A DNA stretch of 64,000 nucleotides from Porticoccaceae bacterium. GTDB lineage: Bacteria; Pseudomonadota; Gammaproteobacteria; Pseudomonadales; Porticoccaceae. The stretch covers positions 171,549 through 235,548 of the forward strand of contig JAHEGD010000004.1 of assembly GCA_024639885.1 (NCBI GenBank), written 5' to 3'. The notes beneath the pieces were generated by a model that was not told where the DNA came from, searched no databases, and saw only the letters and a list, made by a program, of their open reading frames with translations. A program made the translations under genes and the position numbers. Positions 41,444-52,784 of the stretch are shown here, piece by piece (position 1 is the stretch's first letter; each line of letters starts with the position of its first letter).

Positions 41444-44400
41444 CTACTGTGGGTTGGCAACTGCCTGCGCGATCAAGCCGCTCAAGCTCGCCGCCTTGGG
41501 CTTAACTAACCAGAACTTCCATGCGTGGTCGGCAAAGTTGGCATCGATTTCCTTTGCCCACTCGCTGTCAGTCGCTTCTACGTGCTCGGCGAGCAGCTTG
41601 CGCAACAGCCAGCGGTGCGACTCGGTCGACTCCGAGGTGATGTGGGCAATCTCAACCAGCTCGCTGTTGTAGCGATCGACAAAGCTGCGGTCCTCGTCAT
41701 AGACGTAGGCAAAACCACCAGTCATACCGGCGCCAAAGTTGTAACCGACCCGGCCGAGTACCGCGACGATTCCGCCGGTCATGTACTCACAGCAGTGGTC
41801 GCCCGCCCCCTCGACAATCGCCGTCGCGCCCGAGTTGCGCACGGCAAAGCGCTCGCCGGCGGTGCCGGCCGCGTGCAGCCGGCCACCGGTGGCACCGTAC
41901 AGACAGGTGTTGCCGATGATGGCGGTATCGCGCGCAGCAAACTGGCTGGCCGCTGGTGGCGTGACCACAATCTTGCCGCCGGCCATCCCTTTGCCGACAT
42001 AGTCGTTGGCGTCGCCCTCGAGGTAGATCTCCAAGCCGCCGGCGTTCCAGACGCCCAGCGACTGGCCTGCCACCCCGGTCAGGTTGAGCCGCAGCGGTGT
42101 CTCGCTGAGCCCCTCGTTGCCGTAGCGCAGCGCAATTTCACCGGAGAGCCGCGCGCCGATCGAGCGGTCGCAGTTGCCGATGGTGTAGTGGTAATCCCCG
42201 CTCTGCTTAGCTTCGATCGCCGGCAACATATCGCGGACCATCTGCTCGGCGAGCTCACCGCGGTCAAACGGCGCGTTCTTCGGTTCGACACAGTACTGCG
42301 GTTTGCCGTCCAGCTCGGCGTGCTGCTCGAGTAGTGGCGACAGATCGAGCCCCTGTTGTTTGGGGGTTTCTCCGGGCAGCAGCTGGAGCAGGTCGACGCG
42401 GCCGATCAACTCGGCCAGCGAGCTGACGCCGAGCACCGCCAGCCATTCGCGGGTCTCCATCGCGACAAACCGGAAGAAGTTGATCGCCATCTGCACGGTG
42501 CCTTTGTAGTGGTCGTTGCGCAGTCGCGAATCCTGGGTGGCAACCCCGGTCGCACAGTTGTTGAGGTGACAGATACGCAGGTACTTACAGCCCAGCGCCA
42601 CCATTGGGCCGGTGCCAAAGCCAAAGCTCTCGGCGCCCAAAATAGCCGCCTTGACGACATCTAGGCCGGTCTTCAGGCCGCCGTCGGTCTGCACCCGCAC
42701 TTTGTCGCGCATGTCGTTGGCGCGCAGCGTCTGGTGGGTCTCGGTAAGACCGAGCTCCCACGGCGAGCCGGCGTGGCGGATCGAGCTGAGCGGGCTGGCG
42801 GCGGTACCGCCGTCGTAGCCAGAGATAGTGATCAGATCGGCGTAGGCCTTGGCGACGCCGGCGGCGATGGTGCCCACACCGGGGCGCGAGACCAGCTTGA
42901 CCGAGACCAGCGCACGCGGATTGACCTGCTTGAGGTCAAAGATCAGCTGGGCGAGATCTTCGATCGAGTAGATATCGTGGTGCGGCGGCGGTGAAATCAA
43001 GGTCACCCCCGGCACCGAGTAGCGCAGCCGCGCAATCAGGTCGTTGACCTTGCCGCCCGGCAGCTGACCGCCCTCGCCGGGCTTGGCACCCTGCGCGACC
43101 TTAATCTGCAGCACCTCGGCGTTGCTCAGGTAGGCGGGGGTGACGCCGAAGCGGCCGGAGGCGACCTGTTTGATCTTGGAGGTTTTAATGGTGCCGTAGC
43201 GGGCCGGGTCTTCGCCGCCCTCACCGCTGTTGGAGCGACCGCCGAGGGTGTTCATCGCCTCGGCGAGCGCCTCGTGGGCCTCCGGCGAGAGCGCACCGAG
43301 CGACATACCGGCCGAGTCGAAGCGGCGCAGGATCGCCTCAACCGGCTCGACGGCGTCGATCTCGATCGGCGCGATGTCGCTGCGCAGCGCCAACATATCG
43401 CGCAGGGTCGCCACCGGGCGGTGGTTGACGTGGTCGGCGTATTCGCGCCAGTGGCGGAAGTCGCCGCTCTGCACCGCGCGGTGCATGCTCTGCACCACGT
43501 CGGGGTTGTAGGCGTGGTACTCCTGGCCGTGCACATACTTGAGCAGACCGCCGGGGCTGATCGGTTTGCGCGGCTTGAAGGCGATCTTGGCGAGCTCGGC
43601 CTGGTCGGCTTGGATCTCGGCAAAGCCGGCGCCCTCGATGCGGCTGGGCATACCGTCAAAGCAGACCGACATCACTTCGCTATTCAGGCCGATCGCTTCA
43701 AACAGCAGCGCGCCGCGGTACGAGGCGATGGTTGAGATACCCATCTTGCTGAGAATTTTCAGCAGCCCTTTGTTGATCCCTTTGCGGTAGTGCTTGAAGG
43801 CCATATCGACGCTCAGCAACATCTCGCCGCTGTCGACCAGGTCGCACAACACGTGGTAGCTGAGATAGGGGTAGACCAGCGAGGCGCCACAGCCGATCAG
43901 CGCGGCGATCTGGTGCGAGTCGCGGGCGTAGCCGGTGCTGGCCAAAATGCCGGCGTCGCAGCGCAGCCCGACCTTGGTCAGATGGGTGTGGACGGCACCG
44001 ACCGCGAGCAGGATATGGATCGGCTGCAGGCCGGGCTTAATGTCGTGGTCTGAGAGCGTCACCACCCGCACACCGCCGCGCACTGCCTGTTCGACGTCGC
44101 TGCAGATCCGCGCCAGCGCGCTCTTCAGGTCCTCTTGGCTGGCATCGTAGTTGAGTGGAAACTTCTCGACCCGGAACTCGGCCAGCTCGTTGTGCTTGAG
44201 CGCGTAGTACTTGCGCGGCGACAGCACCGGGCTCGAGAACGAGACGCAGCGCGCCAGATCGGCGGTCTGCTCAAACAGCCCCGACTCGCGGCCAATTTCA
44301 ACCGTCAGCGACATCACCATCGACTCGCGCAGCGGATCGATCGGCGGGTTGGTCACCTGCGCAAACTGCTGGCGCAGGTAGTCAAACAGGTTGCGCTGGC

Positions 44401-45901
44401 GGCTCGACAGCACCGCCATCGGGGTATCGTCGCCCATTGAGCCGACCGCCTCTTGGCCGCCCTCGGCCATCGGCCGTAGTACCTGGTCGCGCTCCTCAGA
44501 GGAGACCTGATACATCTTCATGTAGGTGTGAATCTGCTCGCGGCTGAGCGTCCCCTCTAGCTCGATGCTGTCCATATCAAAGCCAGAGGTAATGCTGTGG
44601 CGGCCGGTTTTGAGCCACTCGCCGTAGGGGTGGCGCGCGGCCAGCTGGTCTTCGATTTCATCGCGCCACAGAATCCGCCCGGCGACCGTGTCGACCGAGA
44701 GAATATCGCCCGGCCCCAAGCGGCCCTTGGCGACCACGTTCTCTGGCTGGTAGCGGTAGACACCGACCTCAGAGGCGACGGTGATTACCTCGTCGTCGGT
44801 GAGCACCCAACGCGACGGCCGCAGGCCGTTGCGGTCGAGCGTACAGACCGCGTAGCGACCGTCGGTAATCACCAGGCCGGCGGGGCCGTCCCACGGCTCT
44901 TGGTGCAGCGACAGGTACTCGTAGAGTGCGCGGTGGGCCGGGTCGCGGTCCTCGATGTTCTGCCACGCCGGCGGCACCAACATCCGTACCGCTAGGTGCA
45001 GGTCGATGCCACCGGTGACCAGCATCTCCAACATGTTGTCGAGGCTCGATGAGTCCGAGCCGGTGCGGTTGACCAGCGGCGCCGCCTCGGCGAGGTCGGG
45101 GATCAGCGCAGTCTGGTACTTCGGCGTGCGCGCCACCGCCCAGTTGCGGTTGCCCATGATGGTGTTGATCTCGCCGTTGTGGGCGAGCATCCGGAACGGC
45201 TGGGCGAGCGGCCACTGCGGCATGGTGTTGGTCGAGAAGCGCTGGTGGAAGACACAGATCGCAGTCTCTAGCTCGGGGTTGGCCAGATCGGGATAGAACT
45301 TGGGCAGGTCGACCGGCATCATCAGCCCTTTGTAGCTGACCACCCCGATCGCGCAGCTGGCGATGTGAAAGCGCGGATCGTCCTGTAGCTGCTGCTCCGC
45401 CTTGCGGCGGCCCATATAGAGCCGCGCCGAAAACTGCTGTTCGTCCGCGATGGCCGCCGGGCCGACTAATAGCTGGGCGAACTCGGGCAGCGTGCGCAGG
45501 GCGATCTCACCGAGGCAGCCGGGGTCGGTCGGCACCTCGCGCCAGCCGAGCACATCGAGCCCCTGGGCGCTAAATTCAGCGGCCAGGATATCGCGGGCGC
45601 GCTGGTTGGCGGCCGGCTCTGGGTTGAGCATCACTGCCGCTACCGCATAGCGCTCGGGTAGCTCAATACCCAGCTGCTGGCGCGCCTGGGCGCGCAAAAA
45701 GCTGTCCGGTTTCTGTAGCAGTAGGCCACAGCCGTCGCCAGTTTTTCCATCTGCGGCGACTCCACCGCGGTGCGTCATGCAGGTCAGTGCTTCAATGGCG
45801 TTTTGCAACAAGCTGTGACTGGGCGCGCCTTTAATGTGCGCCATCAGCCCGAAACCACAGTTGTCCTTGAAATCATCCAGCCGACACAAACTCTGAGCCA
45901 T
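41444..45901 (-). CDS. gltB: Glutamate synthase large subunit
   Basis: 1485 aa, [13 protein letters not shown] amidotransferase N-terminus, FMN/Fe-S synthase domain, GXGXG C-terminal domain. Confidence 0.98.
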   Translation of the reverse strand: MAQSLCRLDDFKDNCGFGLMAHIKGAPSHSLLQNAIEALTCMTHRGGVAADGKTGDGCGLLLQKPDSFLRAQARQQLGIELPERYAVAAVMLNPEPAANQRARDILAAEFSAQGLDVLGWREVPTDPGCLGEIALRTLPEFAQLLVGPAAIADEQQFSARLYMGRRKAEQQLQDDPRFHIASCAIGVVSYKGLMMPVDLPKFYPDLANPELETAICVFHQRFSTNTMPQWPLAQPFRMLAHNGEINTIMGNRNWAVARTPKYQTALIPDLAEAAPLVNRTGSDSSSLDNMLEMLVTGGIDLHLAVRMLVPPAWQNIEDRDPAHRALYEYLSLHQEPWDGPAGLVITDGRYAVCTLDRNGLRPSRWVLTDDEVITVASEVGVYRYQPENVVAKGRLGPGDILSVDTVAGRILWRDEIEDQLAARHPYGEWLKTGRHSITSGFDMDSIELEGTLSREQIHTYMKMYQVSSEERDQVLRPMAEGGQEAVGSMGDDTPMAVLSSRQRNLFDYLRQQFAQVTNPPIDPLRESMVMSLTVEIGRESGLFEQTADLARCVSFSSPVLSPRKYYALKHNELAEFRVEKFPLNYDASQEDLKSALARICSDVEQAVRGGVRVVTLSDHDIKPGLQPIHILLAVGAVHTHLTKVGLRCDAGILASTGYARDSHQIAALIGCGASLVYPYLSYHVLCDLVDSGEMLLSVDMAFKHYRKGINKGLLKILSKMGISTIASYRGALLFEAIGLNSEVMSVCFDGMPSRIEGAGFAEIQADQAELAKIAFKPRKPISPGGLLKYVHGQEYHAYNPDVVQSMHRAVQSGDFRHWREYADHVNHRPVATLRDMLALRSDIAPIEIDAVEPVEAILRRFDSAGMSLGALSPEAHEALAEAMNTLGGRSNSGEGGEDPARYGTIKTSKIKQVASGRFGVTPAYLSNAEVLQIKVAQGAKPGEGGQLPGGKVNDLIARLRYSVPGVTLISPPPHHDIYSIEDLAQLIFDLKQVNPRALVSVKLVSRPGVGTIAAGVAKAYADLITISGYDGGTAASPLSSIRHAGSPWELGLTETHQTLRANDMRDKVRVQTDGGLKTGLDVVKAAILGAESFGFGTGPMVALGCKYLRICHLNNCATGVATQDSRLRNDHYKGTVQMAINFFRFVAMETREWLAVLGVSSLAELIGRVDLLQLLPGETPKQQGLDLSPLLEQHAELDGKPQYCVEPKNAPFDRGELAEQMVRDMLPAIEAKQSGDYHYTIGNCDRSIGARLSGEIALRYGNEGLSETPLRLNLTGVAGQSLGVWNAGGLEIYLEGDANDYVGKGMAGGKIVVTPPAASQFAARDTAIIGNTCLYGATGGRLHAAGTAGERFAVRNSGATAIVEGAGDHCCEYMTGGIVAVLGRVGYNFGAGMTGGFAYVYDEDRSFVDRYNSELVEIAHITSESTESHRWLLRKLLAEHVEATDSEWAKEIDANFADHAWKFWLVKPKAASLSGLIAQAVANPQ

Positions 45902-45934
45902 AAGAACACTCTTAATAAAATCAGTATGTTAGGT

Positions 45935-45964
45935 CACCGGCGGGAAGGTCAACAGGGGCCGGTG
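45935..45964. repeat. 7-bp inverted repeat flanking the probable gltB -35
   Basis: CACCGGC-N16-GCCGGTG with TTGACC (minus strand) in the spacer and CATACT downstream. Confidence 0.4.
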
Positions 45965-46040
45965 GGCAAAAAAAAGCAGCGTATTTTACACGCGCGGGGC
46001 AGTTTCGCCAAATCGCAGGCGGCGCTGGCTGCGGCTGACT

Positions 46041-47135
46041 TTACAGCGACTGGGCAATCGACTCGAGCAGCAGCTCTGGGGGAGTGTCGACCACTACCAT
46101 CGCCTCGCCGATCGCCCCCATCAGCACCAGCCGCAACTGGCCGTCGAGCACCTTTTTGTCGCGCAGCATCAGCTTGGAGAAGTCCTCCACCTGCATGCCG
46201 GCCGGCACCGCGGTCGGCAGCCCGAGCGCCTCCAGCAGCGCCGCCAGCCTGGCCACCTCGGCGGCGCTGAGCCAGCCGCGCAGCGCCGACAGCCGCGCCG
46301 CCATCAACATACCAACCGCCACCGCCTCGCCGTGCAACAGGCCGGTGTAGCGCTGCCAGGTCTCAATGGCGTGGCCGAAGGTGTGGCCGAGGTTGAGAAT
46401 TGCCCGCCGGCCCTGTTCGGTCTCGTCGCTGCTGACCACCGCCGCCTTGGCGCGGCAGGACTGCTCGATAGCGTAGCTGAGCGCGTCGCCGTCGCGGGCC
46501 AGCAGCGCCTCGGCGTGCTGCTCCAGCCAAGCGAAAAACTCGGCGTCGACGATCGCGCCGTACTTGACCACCTCGGCCAGCCCGGCGGCAAACTCCCGCG
46601 GCGGCAGTGTCGCCAGGCAGTCGGTATCGATGAACACCGCTTGGGGCTGGTAAAAAGCGCCGATCATATTCTTGCCGAGCGGGTGGTTGACGGCGGTCTT
46701 GCCGCCCACCGACGAGTCGACCTGCGAGAGTAGCGTGGTCGGCACCTGAATGAAATTGACGCCGCGCTGGTAGCTGGCGGCGGCAAACCCGGTGATATCG
46801 CCGACTACCCCGCCGCCGAGAGCGATCAGCGTGGTCTTGCGGTCGTGGCCGTGTTCAAGCAGATGACTGTAGATCAGATTGAGCGAGTCGAGGGTTTTGT
46901 ACTGTTCACCATCTGGCAGTGCCAGCACCTCCACCTCAATCCCGGCTAGGCGCGCCTTGAGTACGTCGGCGAGCAGCGGCTCGATCGTGGTGTTGGTGAC
47001 AATCAGTGCGCGCTTGCCGTGGACATGGGCGGCGATATCGGCGCGCGCCAGCAGCCCGGCACCGATTGCAATCGGGTAGCTGCGCGCACCAAGATCGACA
47101 TTGACCAGCGTGTCGCGGGGGGCTGATGTGGCCAT
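46041..47135 (-). CDS. aroB: 3-dehydroquinate synthase
   Basis: [79 protein letters not shown]. Confidence 0.98.
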   Translation of the reverse strand: MATSAPRDTLVNVDLGARSYPIAIGAGLLARADIAAHVHGKRALIVTNTTIEPLLADVLKARLAGIEVEVLALPDGEQYKTLDSLNLIYSHLLEHGHDRKTTLIALGGGVVGDITGFAAASYQRGVNFIQVPTTLLSQVDSSVGGKTAVNHPLGKNMIGAFYQPQAVFIDTDCLATLPPREFAAGLAEVVKYGAIVDAEFFAWLEQHAEALLARDGDALSYAIEQSCRAKAAVVSSDETEQGRRAILNLGHTFGHAIETWQRYTGLLHGEAVAVGMLMAARLSALRGWLSAAEVARLAALLEALGLPTAVPAGMQVEDFSKLMLRDKKVLDGQLRLVLMGAIGEAMVVVDTPPELLLESIAQSL

Positions 47136-47167
47136 AGGGGGTCCTCAATAAGGTTATTAGAGCGCGC

Positions 47168-47698
47168 TCACTGCGCTGCGAGCGCGTCGAGCTGTTCAAT
47201 CAAGCGCGCCGCCGAGCGACCCGCTGAGCCGTCGCCGGAGCGAAAGGTCAGCCCGGCCACCTCGCGGTAGAGCGGCTCGCGCTCGGCGAGTATCTGCTCG
47301 ACCACCGCTGCGCGGTCGGCGACCTGCAGCAGCGGCCGCGAGCTGTCGTTACGGGTACGGCGCAAAATTTGCGCCGCCGACGCGGTCAGGTAGATGACCG
47401 TACCAACGCCGCTGCAGAGCAGCTCGCGATTGGCCGGCACCGTGACGATACCGCCGCCGGTGGCGACCACCAGCGGCTGCGGCTCGGCCAGTACTTCGGC
47501 CAGCATCGCGCTCTCCCGGCGGCGAAAGCCCGCTTCACCCTCAACATCAAATATCCACGGGATATCGGCACCACAGCGCTCCTCGATAGCGCTGTCAATA
47601 TCGACCAACGGCCGCCGGTAGTGCTCGGCGAGCTGGCGGCCGATGGTGCTTTTACCGGCGCCCATCGGCCCCACCAAGATTAAGTGCGAACCACTCAC
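47168..47698 (-). CDS. aroK: Shikimate kinase
   Basis: LVGPMGAGKSTIGRQLAEH...DIDSAIEERCG...ATGGGIV. Confidence 0.96.
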   Translation of the reverse strand: MSGSHLILVGPMGAGKSTIGRQLAEHYRRPLVDIDSAIEERCGADIPWIFDVEGEAGFRRRESAMLAEVLAEPQPLVVATGGGIVTVPANRELLCSGVGTVIYLTASAAQILRRTRNDSSRPLLQVADRAAVVEQILAEREPLYREVAGLTFRSGDGSAGRSAARLIEQLDALAAQ

Positions 47699-49863
47699 TG
47701 TGGGTCAACAGAGCGGCTCGGCTCTGGGCTCAGCTCTACGAGGCCGGCGTCGTCGACAATTTTCGGGGTGATGAAAATTAGCACCTCGCGCTTGTCATTG
47801 CGCCGCGCCTCGCTGCGGAACAGCCGACCGATACCGGGCAGATCACCGAGCAGCGGCACCTTTTCAACCGCGTTGAGCTCCTCGGTCTGAAAGATTCCAC
47901 CGAGCACCAGCGTCTGACCGTTGCCGACCAGCGCCTGGGTCTCAACCGCGGTAACGTCGATCGACGGCTCGCCGGTCGGGGTAAATGCGCCGACTGAGTC
48001 CTGCGACACCTTCAGATCCATAATGATGCGGTCATCCGGAGTGATCTGCGGGGTCACCTGCAGCTGCAGCACCGCCTCTTTAAACTCGACCGCGGTGGCG
48101 CCACTGCTGCTCGCTTTGCGGTAGGCGATCTCAGTGCCCGACTTGATGCTCGCCTGCTGTTTGTCGCCGGTCAGCACCTTCGGCTGCGAAACAATTTCGG
48201 CCATACCGTCTGACTCCAGCGCGCTGAGTTCCATGTCGATAAAAAAGTCATCGGTCAAAAAGCCAACCGCAAACGCCGCCGACGGCTCGGCGACCGCCAG
48301 GTCGACCGCCAGGGTGTCGCTCAGCGCAAAATCAAAGTTGCGGTCGTAACTGGTCTGCACCACGCTGTTGTCGGTGGTGGCATCGAGATCGGGATCAAAC
48401 AGCGCGGTCTGCACCTCGCCGCTGTCGTAGCTGAAGCTCTCGACCACTCCGGCGCCCGGTGCCAGCCCGCTGCGCCGCCCTGAAAAGCCGATGGTCTTGT
48501 CGCCTGGCGCGCTGACCAGCCCGCCCTTGACGCGATTGACACCGCCAAATCCCCAGCTGACACCGAGCTCTTTACTGAAGTCGGTACTGGCAATCACGAT
48601 GCGCGCCTCAATCAGCACCTGACGAATCGGCACATCGATCTCGTCCACCAGCTGCTCGATAGCCAGCAGCTTGTCCTGGGTGTCGTTGATAATCAGTGTA
48701 TTGGTGCGCTGATCGACCATCGCCGAACCGCGCGCCGAGAGCCGCGCCGCCTCGCCGCCACCTTGTAGCAGCGCGTGAATATCTGTGGCGTTGGCGTACT
48801 TAATCCGCAAGAAGGCGCTGCGCAGCGGCGCTAGCTCCTCTAGCTGGCGGCCCGCCTCTAGGCGCTGGCGCTCCTGCTCGGCGATCTCGGCGGCCGGCGC
48901 CACCATGATCACATTGCCTTCACGGCGCTTGTCGAGCCCTTTGGCGCGCAGCACGATATCCAGCGCTTGGTCCCACGGCACACTGTCTAAACGCAGCGTC
49001 ACCGAGCCGCGCACCGCGTCGCTAGCAACCAGATTAAAGCCGGTGAAGTCGGCGATAATCTGCAGCACCGCGCGCACTTCAATGTCTTGAAAATTGAGCG
49101 ACAAGCGCTCGCCTGAATAGGCCGCACCGCGCTCTTTGAGACCGCCGTCAACACGGCTGCGCGGGCTCACCGTCACCAGATAGCTGCGCTCGCGCTGCAC
49201 CACCAGGTGCTCAAACGGCGCATTGCTGGACAGGGTTAGCAGCAATCCGGTGGCACTCTGGGCGAGCGACAGCTGCTCAGCCGGGGTGCCAAAATCACTG
49301 ACATCTAACCGCCGCAGCAGGCTATCGGCGGCGCTGCTGGCGGCGATTTCAAGCAGTAGCTGATCGCCAACGCGGCGTGTATCGACGACAAAATCGTGGC
49401 GATCAAAGAGCAATTCGAGCTGCCCTGCACCCGCCTGGCTGCGCCGGTAGTCTACACCCAGCAGCTCACTTGGAGTCGGCGCCGGGGCGGCCAGCTGGAT
49501 GACGATCTGATCGCCTTCGCGCTGCTCGGTGACACTCATGCGCTCGCGCAACTGCGCCACCAAGCGCACCCCGGTGCCGTTGACGGCCGCGCTCAGCCGG
49601 CTATCCGCGGCCGGCAGCGCCAACAGTAATTCAGGCTCCAGCTGGGTCTCGGCCAGGTCGACCACCAGCTGGGCGGGGCTATCCAACACAAACAGCTGGC
49701 TGGCCGGCGCCGGGCCATCAAACCGAAGCGTCAACTCCAGCGGTTCAGTCGTACTCATTTCCACTGCCACCAGCGCGCCGCCGAAGACCGGCCCGGCCGC
49801 TACCAGTAGCAGCGCCGAGGCCGCGCCGCGCAGCCGCACAGCCCATCGTTGTAGGGTACCCAT
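47695..49863 (-). CDS. pilQ: Type IV pilus secretin PilQ
   Basis: AMIN domain, STN-like LNFQDIEVRAVLQIIADFTGFNLVASDAVRGSVTLRL, secretin domain VPLLGDLPGIGRLFRSE; ATG at 49863. Confidence 0.96.
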   Translation of the reverse strand: MGTLQRWAVRLRGAASALLLVAAGPVFGGALVAVEMSTTEPLELTLRFDGPAPASQLFVLDSPAQLVVDLAETQLEPELLLALPAADSRLSAAVNGTGVRLVAQLRERMSVTEQREGDQIVIQLAAPAPTPSELLGVDYRRSQAGAGQLELLFDRHDFVVDTRRVGDQLLLEIAASSAADSLLRRLDVSDFGTPAEQLSLAQSATGLLLTLSSNAPFEHLVVQRERSYLVTVSPRSRVDGGLKERGAAYSGERLSLNFQDIEVRAVLQIIADFTGFNLVASDAVRGSVTLRLDSVPWDQALDIVLRAKGLDKRREGNVIMVAPAAEIAEQERQRLEAGRQLEELAPLRSAFLRIKYANATDIHALLQGGGEAARLSARGSAMVDQRTNTLIINDTQDKLLAIEQLVDEIDVPIRQVLIEARIVIASTDFSKELGVSWGFGGVNRVKGGLVSAPGDKTIGFSGRRSGLAPGAGVVESFSYDSGEVQTALFDPDLDATTDNSVVQTSYDRNFDFALSDTLAVDLAVAEPSAAFAVGFLTDDFFIDMELSALESDGMAEIVSQPKVLTGDKQQASIKSGTEIAYRKASSSGATAVEFKEAVLQLQVTPQITPDDRIIMDLKVSQDSVGAFTPTGEPSIDVTAVETQALVGNGQTLVLGGIFQTEELNAVEKVPLLGDLPGIGRLFRSEARRNDKREVLIFITPKIVDDAGLVELSPEPSRSVDPQ

Positions 49864-49891
49864 TAACCGCTCCTCACTGCTCTGGCCGCTG

Positions 49892-50422
49892 TTACGGTTG
49901 CGCATTTTTCAACACCATACTGCGCGGCCGCAACCGCCAGCCGCCATTGCCACTGGGGATCTTCTCCAACAGCTCGATACGCAACTCATTGACTGTACTG
50001 ACCCGGCCGTAATTCTGCCCGACAAAATCACCGACGGCGACGGTAAATATCCGCCCACCGCCCTCGATCAACCCCCAGCGCTGGCCGTCGACCAGCATCG
50101 AGCCAACCATCCGCAGCGACCCCAACGGCAGCGCCTCGAGCGCGCTGCGCTGGCGGTTAAAGTCTGGCGCGGTGACCGCCGAGCCGCCCAACATCTCACT
50201 GCCAACATCGAGCAGCGGCGAGTGGAACGGACTGCGCTGGCCGCTGGCCAGGTAGCTGCGCGGCAGCAGCGGTGCAAATACCGGCAGCGGCTCGACAACC
50301 CCAGCCGGTCGGTTGCGGGCCTTCGCCAGCGCGCGATCAAGGTCGTCAAAATCAGCACTGCCGCACGCCATCAGCAGACTGCAAGCGAGCGTGAGTAGAC
50401 CGTTCCAAACAACCCGTTTCAT
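49892..50422 (-). CDS. pilP: Type IV pilus lipoprotein PilP
   Basis: Lipobox LLTLACSLLMACGS; PilP motif LRMVGSMLVDGQRWGLIEGGGRIFTVAVGDFVGQNYGRV. Confidence 0.94.
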   Translation of the reverse strand: MKRVVWNGLLTLACSLLMACGSADFDDLDRALAKARNRPAGVVEPLPVFAPLLPRSYLASGQRSPFHSPLLDVGSEMLGGSAVTAPDFNRQRSALEALPLGSLRMVGSMLVDGQRWGLIEGGGRIFTVAVGDFVGQNYGRVSTVNELRIELLEKIPSGNGGWRLRPRSMVLKNAQP

Positions 50423-51111
50423 TCTGCCACCCCGCCGTCGACCGCGCGCTGATAGCGGTAGGTGAGCGCCTCTATGGTCAGTGTCAACGAGCCGTCACTG
50501 GCCGCCACCACACTGAAGTCATGCAGCGTAACAATCCGCGGCAAAGCGGCCAAACCAGCCACAAAATTGCCAAAATCGTGGTAACCGCCGGTCACTTTGA
50601 GTGCGATCGGCAGCTCGGTATAAAACGCCGCCTGGCGCTCGTCTTGCAGCGTCAGCGATTCGACCGCCAACCCCGAGCCGTTGGCCAACAGGGTGATCTC
50701 TTCCAACAGGGCCGGCACTTCGGCATCGCCGGGCAGCTGCGCCAACAGCTCGGCCAAGCTGGTGTTTAGCGCCGCCATCTGCTCGCGGTAGGTGGTTAGG
50801 TTGGCCGCCTGAAACGCGAGCCGCGCGTAGCGGTCGAGCAGCGCCGCTTCGGCGTTGACCGCGCTCGCTTGGCGCTCACTTTGCGGTGCAACCAGCAGCC
50901 CGTAACCGACCAACAGACTGATCAAAAACACCACCGCGATCGCCGCGCGGCGCACGACCACCGGCCATGAGCCGGCGCTGTTGATATCCAGCTCGGCGTA
51001 GTCGATGGCGGCCAGCGCCCGCCCATCGCGGCGCGCTGCGGCCACCGCGCGGCGCCACTGCGCCGCCAACCAAGTGCCGAGTGAGCGCCACCGCGCTGGC
51101 AGGGCGATCAT
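50419..51111 (-). CDS. pilO: Type IV pilus assembly protein PilO
   Basis: Position in pilMNOPQ; single TM then coiled coil; ALKVTGGYHDFGNFVAGLAALPRIVTLHDF. Confidence 0.94.
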   Translation of the reverse strand: MIALPARWRSLGTWLAAQWRRAVAAARRDGRALAAIDYAELDINSAGSWPVVVRRAAIAVVFLISLLVGYGLLVAPQSERQASAVNAEAALLDRYARLAFQAANLTTYREQMAALNTSLAELLAQLPGDAEVPALLEEITLLANGSGLAVESLTLQDERQAAFYTELPIALKVTGGYHDFGNFVAGLAALPRIVTLHDFSVVAASDGSLTLTIEALTYRYQRAVDGGVAE

Positions 51112-51683
51112 CGCTGGGGCTCCTGGTCACCGCCGCGCTCAACCACTGCGGTGGCGCTCACCTGCAGCGTAAAACGGCTGCCGTTATCGCCGAGCCGGCT
51201 GTCTCTATCGACCCGACTGAGGGTTGCGCCGACAAACACCTCGCTGCGCTCAAGGGCGCGCATCAATGCAGAGATCGCCTCATTGGTAGCCGCGTAGCCG
51301 CGAACCAAAAGCAGCCCATCGCGCGAGTTGAGCTCGGTAAAGTAGAGCTCAGCCGGGGTCGCCTTGGCCAGCTCATCAAACAGCGCTACCAGGTCGCTGC
51401 GCTGGCTCTGCAGCGACCGAATCAGCGCTACCCGCTCCAACTGGCGCTCGCGCTTCTGCTTGAGGCTCTTAATCTCGGCCACTTCTGCCGCCATCTGGTC
51501 GACGTGTTGTTGCAGGTAGCGGTTGCGCTCCAACTGGTCATCTAACCAGAGCTGGCTGAGCCAGATCCAGACCACAATCAGGGCCAGTCCGGCACCGCTG
51601 GCGAGCAATAGCTGCCAGCCAAAGCGTTGGTTGCGCCGCGCCCGGGCCGCCTCCCGCCACGCTAAAAGGTTGATCTTGGTCAC
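51108..51683 (-). CDS. pilN: Type IV pilus assembly protein PilN
   Basis: TKINLLAWREAARARRNQRF N-terminus; ELYFTELNSRDGLLLVRGYAATNEAISALMRALE. Confidence 0.94.
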   Translation of the reverse strand: MTKINLLAWREAARARRNQRFGWQLLLASGAGLALIVVWIWLSQLWLDDQLERNRYLQQHVDQMAAEVAEIKSLKQKRERQLERVALIRSLQSQRSDLVALFDELAKATPAELYFTELNSRDGLLLVRGYAATNEAISALMRALERSEVFVGATLSRVDRDSRLGDNGSRFTLQVSATAVVERGGDQEPQR

Positions 51684-52639
51684 CAGCTATCACCCCCGAC
51701 CGCTAGGCCGATGGCAACCAGCAAGCCCGACTGCACAGCGGCTAATGGGGCGCGCTCGAGTGTACCGGCGACCGCCACCGCGGCCAGTGGCTCGGCGATC
51801 GTGCAGGTCAGCTGCGTGCGCTCTGCGAGGCCCGCAGCCAACCCGGGATCGGCGGCCAGCGCCCCGCAAATAAACAGCTGGTCGACAAAGTTGTAGGGGC
51901 TTGATGCGTAGAAGAACTGCAGCTCGCGGGCAATCTGCTCGACCAGCGCCTGAACACCTCGATAGTCATCCGCGCGCGGTTGATCACGGCTGTAGAGCAG
52001 CTCACCGCGCAACATCACCGTTAGGGCGATCGCCTGTTCACCGACATCGACTAGCGCGACCACCTCTGCGGCGTCGCTGAGCTGGTGCTGAAGCAGCGCA
52101 AAGGCGCGCTGCAGGGCAAAATTCTCAACATCGATCAAGACCGGCTCAAGACCGGCAGCGCGCAACAGGTCGCGGCGCGCCTCAACATACTCGCGCCGGC
52201 AGGCGACCAACTCGACCGCGGCGTGCGGGCTGTCAGCAATCGGCGCGGCGCGGGTAAAGTCCCAACAGATCTCATCACTCGGATAGGGAATGTGCTGCTC
52301 TATTTCAAAGCCCAACAGCTCTTCTAACCGACTCTCGCTGAGCTCGGCCGGCATCTCCAACCGCTTGCTGATCGCCGCCGCAGTCGGCACCGCAATCGCC
52401 GCCCGCACGCCACTGCCACCGAGGCTGGCGACCGCCGCAGTGAGCTGTTCGGCGAGCGCAGCGGGCTCGGCGATCTGCCGCTCGACAAGCGCACCGACGG
52501 CCAACCGCTCGCGATAAAATCCGCTCACGGTAAGGCCGGCCGGGCGATACTCGACACGCAACAACGTCATATGCGTCGACGACAGATCGACACAGAGGAG
52601 CGCGCGCGTTCGAGCGGGGAGCAGCCGTTGCCAGTTAAT
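51680..52639 (-). CDS. pilM: Type IV pilus assembly ATPase-like PilM; probable ATT start
   Basis: CVDLSSTHMTLLRVEYRP...LLGFEIEQHIPYPSDEICWDF; in-frame ATT at 52639 with GAGG SD 8 nt upstream gives the expected PilM N-terminus. Confidence 0.85.
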   Translation of the reverse strand: MNWQRLLPARTRALLCVDLSSTHMTLLRVEYRPAGLTVSGFYRERLAVGALVERQIAEPAALAEQLTAAVASLGGSGVRAAIAVPTAAAISKRLEMPAELSESRLEELLGFEIEQHIPYPSDEICWDFTRAAPIADSPHAAVELVACRREYVEARRDLLRAAGLEPVLIDVENFALQRAFALLQHQLSDAAEVVALVDVGEQAIALTVMLRGELLYSRDQPRADDYRGVQALVEQIARELQFFYASSPYNFVDQLFICGALAADPGLAAGLAERTQLTCTIAEPLAAVAVAGTLERAPLAAVQSGLLVAIGLAVGGDSW

Positions 52640-52734
52640 AGGTAAAACCTCGTTAATAATGATTTTGCTACAACAGCCTTGGCCTGCCGCCAGCGGGCGG
52701 TTTAGCTCACAACGCAAGACCTCGGCTGGTAGAG

Positions 52735-52749
52735 GCTCTATAATAGAGC
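52735..52749. promoter_or_regulatory. 15-nt palindrome over ponA -10 in the pilM/ponA divergent region
   Basis: GCTCTA-TAA-TAGAGC, containing TATAAT at 52739-52744. Confidence 0.45.
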
Positions 52750-52784
52750 GACATAATACACGCTCCCTGCAAGAGACGCCTACC

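Noticed and set aside
45968-45983. TACGCTGCTTTTTTTT (minus strand) resembling the 3' part of an ops/RfaH element upstream of gltB
   Set aside because: Lacks the GGCGGTAG core, lies upstream of the likely gltB promoter, and glt is not an expected RfaH target
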